From Cesiribacter sp. (GTDB lineage Bacteria > Bacteroidota > Bacteroidia > Cytophagales > Cyclobacteriaceae): 31,581 bases of DNA. The stretch is from assembly GCA_030147305.1 (NCBI GenBank), contig JASLAE010000031.1:1-31581 (forward strand). The letters are read 5' to 3'. The notes beneath the pieces are model-generated. The model was not told the origin of the DNA and searched no databases. It was given only the letters and a program-made list of their open reading frames with translations. The translations under genes were made by a program, and so were the position numbers. Below, piece after piece: positions 16,798 through 24,681 of the stretch (positions are counted from its first letter, which is position 1; each line of letters starts with the position of its first letter).

Positions 16798-18246
16798 ATG
16801 AATAAATATGTATTTACCTGCTATATAACGGCAGTTTTATTACTATTCAACTCCTGTGCTACCAACCCGGTAACTGGTAAACGGCAGTTGAGTCTTATGT
16901 CTACTGAGCAGGAGGTCGCCATGGGCCAGCAGGCAGATCCTCAGATTGTGGCTGAGTTTGGCCTTTACGAAGATCCCCAGCTTCAGCGCTTCATTGAGCA
17001 AAAAGGACAGCAAATGGTCGGTGTCTCCCACCGCAAAAACATCAAATATGAATTCAAAATTGTAGATTCACCGATCATCAATGCCTTTGCAGTACCAGGT
17101 GGGTATGTCTATTTTACCCGGGGCATTATGGCTCACTTCAACAACGAAGCCCAATTTGCAGGGGTACTCGGGCACGAAATTGGCCATATTACCGCCCGCC
17201 ATTCGGCACAGCAACAAACCAAGGCCACACTAGGCCAGGTAGCCCTTATTGGTGGTATGATTGCCTCTCCTACCTTTGCTCAATATGGCCAGCAGGCCAT
17301 GCAGGGGCTACAACTGCTCTTCCTGAAGTTTGGCCGCGACGATGAGCGGGAGTCAGACAAGCTGGGGGTAGAATACTCTACCAAGATTGGTTACGATGCC
17401 GCCCAGATGGCTGACTTCTTCAGAACACTACAACGCCAGCAGGATGCAAGCGGCGCCGGAGAAATCCCCAACTTCTTGTCTTCACACCCTAATCCGGGAG
17501 AGCGTTACGAAACCGTTCATAAGATGGCGGCAGACTGGAAGAAGAAAGAAAAGCTTACAGATGCAGAAGTGGGCCGAAACAGTTATCTGAAGATGATTGA
17601 CGGCATGATTTATGGTGAAGATCCTAAGCAGGGTTTTGTAGAAAATAATGTATTCTACCATCCTGAATTGAAATTCCAGTTTCCGATACCTTCCAGCTGG
17701 ATACACCAAAACAGTCCGCAGGCAGTGCAAATGGCACCACAAGATGGCAAGGCCGTTATGGGACTTACCCTTGCGCAGGGCCAGTCATTAGAGGCAGCTG
17801 CACAACAGATTCTGGAGAACTACAAGCTGCAGCCGGTAGAATCTAAAAAGGTAACGGTAAACGGCTTGCCTGCCCTGGCCATGGTTGCCGACCAGCAGCC
17901 ACAAGACCAGCAGTCGCCTGTGATCCGCACGCTCACCTATCTGATTCAGTACGGACAGAGTATTTATAGCATTATGGGTATCAGTACGGCCAATGACTTT
18001 AACACCTATATGCCATATTTCACCAGCACAATGCAGGGCTTCAATAAACTAAGTGATCCTGATAAGCTAAACCGTAAACCAGAACGGATTGACATTGTAA
18101 CCGTGCCGCAGGCCACTACGCTGGCCCAGGCGCTGCGCAGCAATCGGATTCCCGATGACCGCATGGAAGAACTGGCAGTGCTGAATGGTATGCAGCTAAC
18201 AGACAGAATAGAGTCCGGAACCATGATTAAAGTAATCACTAAATAG
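16798..18246 (+). CDS. M48-family zinc metalloprotease, lipoprotein
   Basis: A 482-residue exported protease. The N-terminus is a lipoprotein signal with the lipobox FNSC (Cys20), followed by TNPVTGKRQLSLMSTEQEVAMG, the usual start of BepA/YfgC-like and related M48 proteins. The zinc site is HEIGH at 126-130, with Glu185 in ERESDKLG as the third ligand and a downstream GYDAAQMADFFRTLQ helix. FLSSHPNPGERYE at about 224-236 is the expected PPxxxRI-like segment. Residues about 430-482 (VPQATTLAQALR to GTMIKVITK) look like a LysM-type module. Such enzymes take part in envelope protein quality control; the exact substrate is unknown. Transcribed alone, with a very strong hairpin after the stop. 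Confidence 0.9.
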   Translation: MNKYVFTCYITAVLLLFNSCATNPVTGKRQLSLMSTEQEVAMGQQADPQIVAEFGLYEDPQLQRFIEQKGQQMVGVSHRKNIKYEFKIVDSPIINAFAVPGGYVYFTRGIMAHFNNEAQFAGVLGHEIGHITARHSAQQQTKATLGQVALIGGMIASPTFAQYGQQAMQGLQLLFLKFGRDDERESDKLGVEYSTKIGYDAAQMADFFRTLQRQQDASGAGEIPNFLSSHPNPGERYETVHKMAADWKKKEKLTDAEVGRNSYLKMIDGMIYGEDPKQGFVENNVFYHPELKFQFPIPSSWIHQNSPQAVQMAPQDGKAVMGLTLAQGQSLEAAAQQILENYKLQPVESKKVTVNGLPALAMVADQQPQDQQSPVIRTLTYLIQYGQSIYSIMGISTANDFNTYMPYFTSTMQGFNKLSDPDKLNRKPERIDIVTVPQATTLAQALRSNRIPDDRMEELAVLNGMQLTDRIESGTMIKVITK

Positions 18247-18281
18247 CCGGGAATAACTGCATTTATTTTGCGCTAATACTT

Positions 18282-18330
18282 AACAATAGAGCCTCTGCAA
18301 ATAACTAGTTGCAGAGGCTCTATTGTTTGA
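18282..18330 (+). terminator. Long perfect hairpin terminator after the M48 protease gene
   Basis: A perfect 19-bp inverted repeat (18282-18300 and 18309-18327, left arm AACAATAGAGCCTCTGCAA) with an 8-base loop starts 35 bases after the stop codon. It lies between convergent genes, so it may insulate both. Only a short T run follows, but the stem is unusually long and without mismatch. Confidence 0.72.
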
Positions 18331-18426
18331 TTTATAAATTAGATTAGCTGCAGTGCTTCTTTTGAGCAAATTTATACACGCTGATCCTTTTCTTATGAGA
18401 AATGGCTGCAGACCGGCTGCTGCGAA

Positions 18427-18747
18427 TTAATTTTGGTGTTTAATGAAGTTGAACCCTGTATTCTGGAAAGCCGGATCTTGTATGGAATCAAAAATAAATG
18501 TCTCGCCCCGGTACACAATTTTTACACGGTCATAGTCTTTAAGCCCTTCTTCCACTACAGCCCTCAGGCCAGACAGGCAGGTGAGGAAGGCAACGGAAAC
18601 CGCTGTTTTCAGGGTTCCGTAGTTACGTTCGCCCCCCACCTGCAGGGCTGTTTCGCAACATTCGTCTAACACCAGCTGATGTAATGGATTAACAGGCCCA
18701 AGGCTAAATTCTTTTATAAACTTCGCTTTTAATACGTTTCTTTCCAT
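18427..18747 (-). CDS. Hypothetical protein, 106 residues
   Basis: I do not recognise this protein. It starts at the ATG at 18747 (a TTG two codons upstream is possible) and ends at 18427. The sequence has a helical N-terminal half with a Cys pair (LDECCETALQVGG), a hydrophobic stretch SVAFLTCLSGLRAVVEEG around residues 50-67 too short and mixed for a sure membrane segment, and a C-terminal beta-like part KIVYRGETFIFDSIQ. No signal peptide is evident, so it is probably cytoplasmic. It lies 81 bases downstream of the Fic-family gene on the same strand and may be co-transcribed with it. Confidence 0.6.
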   Translation of the reverse strand: MERNVLKAKFIKEFSLGPVNPLHQLVLDECCETALQVGGERNYGTLKTAVSVAFLTCLSGLRAVVEEGLKDYDRVKIVYRGETFIFDSIQDPAFQNTGFNFIKHQN

Positions 18748-18828
18748 ATTCAATTCAATGAGCTTGTTACTCGCGGCAGCAGCAGTAAGGCATAATATAT
18801 TTAGCCCAACAACGCAGCTAATTTGGTT

Positions 18829-19215
18829 TTAAGGTTGCGCTAATCTAATGGTGTGCAGCTCCAGCCAGGCAATAATATCAGCATGCGTAATTCTGCTGGT
18901 GGCAATGTCCAGCATTAGTTCATGCCGCTGATCTTCAGTGGCCGCTATGTCGAGACCGTTCTCGAGCAGCAAAAGCCGCATCACTACATAGGCTGTTCGC
19001 ATATTGCCTTCCTGAAACGGATGATTTTTAGTAAGGCTTTCCGTGAGTGCGGCAATTTTTTCTATTGGGCCAGGATAAAGCTCTTTTTCAGCAAAACTGG
19101 CCCATGGCCGTGCAAGGGCAGAGGCAAGGGCTGCTTCATCCCGGACACCCTGAGCACCCCAGAATTTATGGTTCAGCATTTCGTGCAGCTGTTCCAGCCT
19201 TTCCTGCTCAATCAT
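18829..19215 (-). CDS. Fic/Doc-family protein (death-on-curing type)
   Basis: A 128-residue protein with the Fic fold. The N-terminal GVRDEAALASALARPWASF (about 23-41) is the segment typical of death-on-curing (Doc) proteins. The active-site motif at 65-73 is HPFQEGNMR: His65 is the catalytic base, Glu69 would bind Mg, and Asn71/Arg73 bind phosphate. This is intermediate between AMP-transferring Fic (HPFx[D/E]GNGR) and Doc kinases (HxFxxANKR), with Met in the Gly/Lys position. Its ATG overlaps the stop of a 48-codon upstream gene by ATGA, a common toxin-antitoxin layout. Fic/Doc toxins modify translation factors or gyrase; the target here is unknown. Confidence 0.85.
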   Translation of the reverse strand: MIEQERLEQLHEMLNHKFWGAQGVRDEAALASALARPWASFAEKELYPGPIEKIAALTESLTKNHPFQEGNMRTAYVVMRLLLLENGLDIAATEDQRHELMLDIATSRITHADIIAWLELHTIRLAQP

Positions 19216-19358
19216 CGGCCCAGTCGTTTTAGTAAAGCTGCATCTTCTGCAATAATCTTCGCCAGCAGCTCATCACGCTCCTGATCCTTCGCAGGTTTCT
19301 GCAGCAAGACGGCAGAGCTATCAGTGGGCTGTTCCTGGCTTTGATTTTGCGTTTTCAT
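19212..19358 (-). CDS. Small charged protein overlapping the Fic/Doc gene, possible antitoxin
   Basis: A 48-codon gene from the ATG at 19358 to the TGA at 19212-19214, which overlaps the Fic-family start (19213-19215) as ATGA. The product has a polar, Gln/Ser-rich N-terminal third and a charged helical C-terminal part, with KDQERDELLAKIIAEDAALL near residues 24-43 and a basic end (KRLGR). It has no Phd-like N-terminus and no clear (S/T)xxxE(G/N) inhibitory helix of VbhA-type Fic antitoxins, so it does not match known partners. A role as antitoxin or accessory of the Fic protein is inferred only from the overlap and size. Confidence 0.55.
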   Translation of the reverse strand: MKTQNQSQEQPTDSSAVLLQKPAKDQERDELLAKIIAEDAALLKRLGR

Positions 19359-19729
19359 GCTCTTACAAACGGATATAAAAACAATGTGGTTTGCCGCTGT
19401 TGCAAATTTGCCTTAATTCTCTAAACAAACTCTAATGGAACCCTTTCTGAACAACAGTTGGCAGGTTAAGTAGCTGCCTTATCTCCTGCAAGGCTGCAGA
19501 TCCATATGAAAATTAAGGCTTAAAATTATATGCCCGCCTACCCTATCACCTGGAGCCATGATAGTCCAGTCACATAAAATTCATATATCGCTAGCGCACA
19601 TACACTTAATATTTAACTTAAGATTGGTTTTATCATACATTGCCTTTTAAACATTAAGCTACTTCCATATTTTTGATCTTTCCGCATTCTTAATCCCGAA
19701 GCTACAGTCTGCCGCAGAAGTTATAGCAA
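19359..19729. other. Divergent intergenic region between the small Fic partner gene and the sensor kinase gene
   Basis: About 370 bases without a gene. It should contain the promoter of the Fic pair (minus strand) and of the sensor kinase (plus strand). The only matching element I see is TATTTTTG at 19668-19675, a full match to the -7 consensus TAnnTTTG on the plus strand, 54 bases before the kinase ATG. A well-spaced -33 element is not evident (the nearest TTG is at 19640-19642, too far). Confidence 0.4.
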
Positions 19730-21934
19730 ATGAAGGTTTATTTGAAGAACATAGTATGTCTATTGCTGTTCCTTATCCCTTTTACTGTGGTGAAAGGAGC
19801 CGCTTCCGATTCTATTGTCTTTAAAACCTTTGGCTCCGTTGATTATAAAGCCTCTACTTTTAATTATACCGGCATAGCCCACACCGATGGCATTGCCTAC
19901 TTTGCCAATGAGAGCGGTGTGCTGGAATATGATGGCAGCCAGTGGAGACTTATAGCTGTCGCAAATTTTTCTGCGGCAACCGCGCTGGCCCAGGTTGGGG
20001 AAAGAATTTATGTAGGGGGAAGAGATGAGCTTGGATATCTGGAGCGCGACAGCCTGGGGAGTTATCAATACCATTCCTTGCGCCACCTGCTTCAGCAACA
20101 AGAGGAACAGCTAAAGGACATCTGGCAGATTGTTGCTGTTGGAGATAACGTCTATTTTGGATCGCTGGAGATGATCCTCCGCTATGACGGGCAGGCACTA
20201 CATGTTATCCCTTTAAAACAAGCTTATATCTTTACTATTGGCAAACAGCTCTTCGCCTCTGCCAGTAAACAGGGGCTTGCAAGTATCAGGGGCAGTGAGG
20301 TACAATTCGTCAATACCCAGTTTAACTTTCAGAAGGATGCGGCCTTTCAATACCTGCGGGGCCTCAGGGGAGAGCACCTGCTTGTTACCGCCGACAATGG
20401 GTTTTTTGAAATAGACACCCTTACCTACCGCACAAAAAAATGGTCCGGGCAGGCAAATGCTTTATTGGCCAAAAGCAGCCTGTATAGTGTAACCGTTTGG
20501 GGTGATAGCCTATATGCCTGTGCCACCTACCTGGGAGGTTTATTTGTATTAGACCAGGCGGGCAATGTTATAAAAACCTATAATAAAGAGAATGGCTTTG
20601 CGGTAGGCGCATTACGGGAATTGTTTAAAGACAAGCGCGGCAATCTGTGGCTTACCTCAGATAATGGCCTCCATTACCTGCATCAGCCAGCACTTTCACA
20701 AGAGGGGCAGGCGCTCAAAACCATCATCAGGCACGTAATTATTGGCGAGCAGGAAATGCCGGTAGCCAATGAACATGGCCGTTTGTCTACTGATGCAGAC
20801 TATGCAGGCTCAGTGGTTTTTCATTTTGCTACACCGGGGTACCATTTCGATGAGCTGGAATACAGCTACTACCTTAAAGGCTATGAGCATACCTGGTCAG
20901 CCTGGAAAACTGATACTAAAAAGGAGTACACCAACCTGAGAGGCGGCGATTATACTTTTCATGTAAAAGCACGCTTTCAACAAAAAAAAGAGTCGCTGCC
21001 TGCAGCCATAGACCTTTCCATTCCTATACCCTGGTTTAAAACCAAGACAGCAATTTTTTTAAGCTTAATCTGCTTTGGGGTAGCCATTGCATCGGCTGTG
21101 CATTACAGAACCAAAAAGCTGCGCATGCTCAACAAACGCCTGTCCAACATCATCAGCAACCGTACCCGGGAGCTGGTGGCACAACGCGAACAGCTGCGGG
21201 CTACCAATAACGAGTTGCGCGTAAGAAACACTGAACTCGATAACTTTGTGTACCGCTCCTCGCATGACCTGGTAGCGCCACTGAAGTCGCTCAAAGGGCT
21301 CATACATATTGCCAGGCATGAATATGAAGCTGCGAACCGGGAGAATTACTTCATGCTCATGCATACCAGCATCGAAAAGCTGGAAGATTTCATTAAAAGT
21401 ATTATGGAATATTCCTCCAATACTAAAAAAGAAATACTGCAGGTGCCCATTCACCTCACAGAAATCCTGGATAATATAGTTGCAGAGCTTAAGTATTACG
21501 ATAAGGCCGAAAAGATTGTATTGTTGCGCAAGATAGATCCTGAGGCTATCTTTTATTCTGACCCCAAAAGGTTAAAGATCATTCTCAGCAATCTTATCAC
21601 CAACAGCATTAAGTACCATAACTACTACCAGGATAATCTCTATATAGAAATTAAAACCGCCCCTACCGCTACCGGTATAGCAATAAGTGTTACAGATAAC
21701 GGCAGGGGCATTGAAAAGGAATACCTGGGGAAAATTTTTGATATGTTCTTTCGTGCTACAGACAGTGCACAAGGATCAGGCCTTGGTCTCTATATTGTAA
21801 AAGATACCGTAGAGAAGTTAGGCGGCACCATCAGCGTAAGTTCAGAATTTGGCAAAGGCAGTACGTTCACACTCTTTTTCCCGGTTGGGGTAAAACAGGA
21901 AGCAGCCGGCTGCAGTAGTACCTACTTAAATTAA
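19730..21934 (+). CDS. Membrane sensor histidine kinase with propeller-like and Y_Y_Y sensor domains
   Basis: A 734-residue sensor kinase. Order: signal peptide (1-24, KNIVCLLLFLIPFTVV), a periplasmic region of about 30-330 with repeats of the two-component-regulator propeller type (DGIAYFANESGVLEYDG, KDKRGNLWLTSDNGLHYL), a Y_Y_Y-like beta domain at about 360-435 (YSYYLKGYEHTWSAW), one membrane segment at 440-459, and a coiled coil near 465-505. The kinase core follows: His512 in SSHDLVAPLKSLKG, N box Asn621/Asn625 (NLITNSIKY), G1 box Asp656 (DNGRG) and G2 box GSGLGL at 682-687. No receiver or AraC output domain is attached, unlike hybrid sensors of polysaccharide loci, and no response regulator lies nearby. 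The signal sensed is unknown. Confidence 0.9.
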   Translation: MKVYLKNIVCLLLFLIPFTVVKGAASDSIVFKTFGSVDYKASTFNYTGIAHTDGIAYFANESGVLEYDGSQWRLIAVANFSAATALAQVGERIYVGGRDELGYLERDSLGSYQYHSLRHLLQQQEEQLKDIWQIVAVGDNVYFGSLEMILRYDGQALHVIPLKQAYIFTIGKQLFASASKQGLASIRGSEVQFVNTQFNFQKDAAFQYLRGLRGEHLLVTADNGFFEIDTLTYRTKKWSGQANALLAKSSLYSVTVWGDSLYACATYLGGLFVLDQAGNVIKTYNKENGFAVGALRELFKDKRGNLWLTSDNGLHYLHQPALSQEGQALKTIIRHVIIGEQEMPVANEHGRLSTDADYAGSVVFHFATPGYHFDELEYSYYLKGYEHTWSAWKTDTKKEYTNLRGGDYTFHVKARFQQKKESLPAAIDLSIPIPWFKTKTAIFLSLICFGVAIASAVHYRTKKLRMLNKRLSNIISNRTRELVAQREQLRATNNELRVRNTELDNFVYRSSHDLVAPLKSLKGLIHIARHEYEAANRENYFMLMHTSIEKLEDFIKSIMEYSSNTKKEILQVPIHLTEILDNIVAELKYYDKAEKIVLLRKIDPEAIFYSDPKRLKIILSNLITNSIKYHNYYQDNLYIEIKTAPTATGIAISVTDNGRGIEKEYLGKIFDMFFRATDSAQGSGLGLYIVKDTVEKLGGTISVSSEFGKGSTFTLFFPVGVKQEAAGCSSTYLN

Positions 21935-21975
21935 CCGGGGCCTTAATATCTTTTTACATCTGCAAATGGTACTGC

Positions 21976-22407
21976 TTACGCCAGCGCCTCTGCCCGCTGT
22001 TTCAGGGCCAGGTTCATCTGCCGGAAACCCTGTAGTGTATCTTCCCCAATCTTATTCAAAATCAACCCACTCAGTATGCCACTGAAACGCTCTCCGTGCA
22101 GCAGCCGGGTTTGTTTTGGCTGCAGGCGTTCCAGGTGAAAATAATGATTGCCCTTAAACAGGCCCAGTGGGAGTTTGCCTAACCATTCCAGCTGCTCCTC
22201 TTCCTTAAAGTTTGTAATGATAGGGGCAAAATGGTGCTGTTTTCCCTTTTGTACCATGGTTGTTTTTAGAACACCGCCCTGTTCTGCCTTACCCTGTATA
22301 GAAATGATAAATGGGTTCCAGGCCGGATATTCAGTAAAACGGGTAAGCACCTGCCATACCTTTTCGCAGGAAGCATTGATGATGATTTCGGTCCGTAGCT
22401 CTTTCAT
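21976..22407 (-). CDS. SRPBCC (Bet v1/START-like) domain protein
   Basis: A 143-residue protein consisting of one SRPBCC fold. It begins with the typical strand-helix pattern RTEIIINASCEKVWQVLTRFTEYPAWNPFI and ends with the long C-terminal helix GFRQMNLALKQRAEAL. Such proteins have a hydrophobic cavity and bind small ligands; this one most resembles the polyketide-cyclase/dehydrase-like group often annotated as of unknown function. It follows the Crp/Fnr-type regulator gene by 62 bases on the same strand and is probably expressed with it. No enzymatic role can be assigned. Confidence 0.83.
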   Translation of the reverse strand: MKELRTEIIINASCEKVWQVLTRFTEYPAWNPFIISIQGKAEQGGVLKTTMVQKGKQHHFAPIITNFKEEEQLEWLGKLPLGLFKGNHYFHLERLQPKQTRLLHGERFSGILSGLILNKIGEDTLQGFRQMNLALKQRAEALA

Positions 22408-22469
22408 AGATTTGTTTGATTTGTTGAAACAAAGATCTATAAAGCGGGAGCTTTCTCTGTTTACAATTG

Positions 22470-23057
22470 TTAATTCCGTTCTTTACCAGAAATTCTTTTT
22501 CTGATGCGGCTCAGAGAAACAGGCGTAATGCCCAGATATGTAGCCAGGATCTTCTGCGGTATTCGGTTGAGCAGGTGAGGTCTTTTCTGCAGCAGTTGCT
22601 GGTAGCGCTCCTCCGGTGTATTGATGATTAGGGAAGCAATTACCTGCTGGGCATAAATCATGCGCTGTTCCAGCACCTTGCGTACCAGCACATGCAGGGC
22701 AGGCACCTTTTCGTACAACTGGTTTAGATCCTGGAAAGAGAGCGCCAGCAGCATGCAGGGCTCCAGCGTTTCCAGCACCTGACTGCTGGAAGTCTGGGTT
22801 AAATAACTCTCCAGCACACCTGCAAAATGGTTTTCTTCGAAAATAAAACCAGTTATTTCCTGGCCGTCCGGTCTTGGATAATAGAAGCGCAAGCAGCCTT
22901 TATTGACAAAGTAGATTTCACCGGCCGTTTGGCCGCTGCGGACCAGCGTATAAAAGGCCGGTACATCTTTTAGCACCAGACATTCCTGGATCAGGCGCTT
23001 TTCCTGCTCCGAGAAACGCACAAACACCTCTGCAAATTGCCAAAATTGCTGATACAT
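22470..23057 (-). CDS. Crp/Fnr-family transcriptional regulator
   Basis: A 195-residue protein with an N-terminal cyclic-nucleotide-binding-like beta barrel (about 20-115; SGQTAGEIYFVNKGCLRFYY) and a C-terminal helix-turn-helix (about 150-195; IPQKILATYLGITPVSLSRIRKRI). The length and the degenerate effector pocket are typical of the many Bacteroidota Crp-like proteins whose ligand is unknown; no Cys set for an Fe-S cluster is present. The downstream SRPBCC gene is the likely co-transcribed partner and possible target. Confidence 0.9.
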   Translation of the reverse strand: MYQQFWQFAEVFVRFSEQEKRLIQECLVLKDVPAFYTLVRSGQTAGEIYFVNKGCLRFYYPRPDGQEITGFIFEENHFAGVLESYLTQTSSSQVLETLEPCMLLALSFQDLNQLYEKVPALHVLVRKVLEQRMIYAQQVIASLIINTPEERYQQLLQKRPHLLNRIPQKILATYLGITPVSLSRIRKRISGKERN

Positions 23058-23136
23058 ACATTCGTGTTAATATAAGAAAAGACTATGCGTCGACAGCAGC
23101 TCCGTTACACGATGGCCTGTTGACGGGAAAGCAGTG

Positions 23137-23712
23137 CTATTCCATGCTTAATTCTCTGAAATAGAGTCCCATCAGGCCCCGCCTTTTCATGCTTTCCGCG
23201 AGAAGGCTCGCTGGCTGCGCCACCAGACCCACCGCCTCTTTGTTTGCATTATTAATCCACCTGCTGAGTGTATGAATTTTATTTTCGGTGTATTGCAGGA
23301 TGGTCCAGTCCCATTGAGCATAATGTTTTAACATCCAGGCCAGCTCATCGTTCAGCCATCCCCTTTCAATAAGCTTATTCAGTAAAATATAAGCTTCGGT
23401 AACAGCATCTTCATCCAGGTCGGCCAGGCCTGTGAAAACCGGTGGCTCAACTTCACAGTACCAGCTTAAGAATATGGCCCGTTTCAGGGCTTCGTTGCGC
23501 GTACTGCGCTCGCGCTTAAAGTTTGCCAGCGCCACATAAGCCTGATGAATTTCGCGATAGGCTGCAAAGATTCCCTGTTGCTGCAGGGCCTGGTTTATGG
23601 AAGCAGCAGTACCTGTTACGGTAGCCACTGTTTTTTGTATAGCCAGCTCCCGGGCCGATAGCTCCTCCAGAAATGTTAAATCGCTGCCGCTTTGCTTTGC
23701 GTACATACCCAT
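23137..23712 (-). CDS. Hypothetical helical protein
   Basis: I do not recognise this family. From the ATG at 23712 the protein is 191 residues; a TTG at 23742, preceded by AAAGG, is an alternative start giving 201. The sequence is almost entirely helical and soluble, with no signal peptide or membrane segment. Visible features are an aromatic-rich stretch RAIFLSWYCEVEPPVF in the middle and WMLKHYAQWDWTILQY towards the end, and a C-terminal GLMGLYFRELSME. It lies 79 bases upstream of the Crp/Fnr-type gene on the same strand, but its link to it is unknown. Confidence 0.65.
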   Translation of the reverse strand: MGMYAKQSGSDLTFLEELSARELAIQKTVATVTGTAASINQALQQQGIFAAYREIHQAYVALANFKRERSTRNEALKRAIFLSWYCEVEPPVFTGLADLDEDAVTEAYILLNKLIERGWLNDELAWMLKHYAQWDWTILQYTENKIHTLSRWINNANKEAVGLVAQPASLLAESMKRRGLMGLYFRELSME

Positions 23713-23984
23713 GCGCTGTTGCTGCACTCCTAATTCTGCCAAACATTAGCCCTTTCTGCTATAAACTTAGTAAGTTTACACACTGCCTGCAGTGTAGCGC
23801 AGGATAAATATTTGTCTTGAACAGTGGCTGATCAGCATCTTGAAAATGACCTGGTTTAAGCAGTATTTTCTCTTCAATGGTTTAGCAGCATTAATTTCAA
23901 GCTGCCCTAAGCCTGCCTGTTTCAAGGGTAAAACCCTAAATTCGTTGCACAAAAGAGCCAAAAGCTTAATCTTTGTTGTTGAGC

Positions 23985-24626
23985 ATGAAATACGGTATTT
24001 TAATATTTTGCTTTTGCCTGCTAACCGGCTCTTTGCTGGCGCAGCAGCTGATTGGGGTGCGGGGTGGTTATGGCCAGCATGGCATGCAATTCAACGCAAC
24101 GCCAAAGCCTGAGCAGCAATGGGAGGCTGGTCTTGGCGGTGGTGTGGTATTCCGTACATTAAGCTCTCCCCATCTGGGCCTGCAGCTGGAATTGCTAATG
24201 GAACAAAAGGGCTGGTACCTGTTTCCCGGCACTGACAATGCTTACCAGATGCAGGAACAGCACCTCATGCTGCCAGTGCAAAGTGTGGTAATGGTCGGAA
24301 ATGGCAGGTTTCAGCTGGTGATTGGTGCCGGTGCTTTTGCCTCTTATATCTTAAGTGAAAAAATAATGCACAGTGGGGAGGCAAGTCCCGGCTTTAAGCG
24401 TCAGCCAATGCAAGACTGGCATTATGGCTTATTAGGTTCGCTTGGTCCGGCTGTAAGAATTGGCAGAAACTGGCTGCAGCTGGAAGGGCGGTTCTCTAAT
24501 GCCCTGAGTAACCGGCTGGAACCAAACCTGGCCGTTACCGATGCTTATAACTTAAGCTGGCAACAGTCTGTCACATTATCACTGGTCTGGCTCACACAGT
24601 TAGGAGCGAGCCCAAATACCAAGTAA
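23985..24626 (+). CDS. Outer-membrane beta-barrel protein (PorT-like)
   Basis: A 213-residue exported protein. The start at 23985 gives a signal peptide (MKYGILIFCFCLLTGSLLAQ, cleavage after LLA). The mature part shows alternating hydrophobic strands separated by short turns, as in the outer-membrane beta-barrel domain proteins of Bacteroidota: GVRGGYGQHGMQF, GLGGGVVFRT, LGLQLELLMEQKGWYLF, FQLVIGAGAFASYIL, HYGLLGSLGPAVRIG, and a final VTLSLVWL. It is likely an eight-stranded barrel of the porin/PorT-like type; its function is unknown. It precedes the MoxR-type ATPase gene by 55 bases without a clear terminator, so the two may be co-transcribed. Confidence 0.82.
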   Translation: MKYGILIFCFCLLTGSLLAQQLIGVRGGYGQHGMQFNATPKPEQQWEAGLGGGVVFRTLSSPHLGLQLELLMEQKGWYLFPGTDNAYQMQEQHLMLPVQSVVMVGNGRFQLVIGAGAFASYILSEKIMHSGEASPGFKRQPMQDWHYGLLGSLGPAVRIGRNWLQLEGRFSNALSNRLEPNLAVTDAYNLSWQQSVTLSLVWLTQLGASPNTK

Positions 24627-24681
24627 GGGGCTGCAGCGTTTTCTTAATCTGTATTTAAAGAGAATATACGCGAGAAAATAT

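Noticed and set aside
23516..23746. ATG-started 76-codon frame overlapping the unknown helical protein
   Set aside because: It lies in another frame of the 191-residue gene and is Gly/Ala/Ser-rich shadow sequence.
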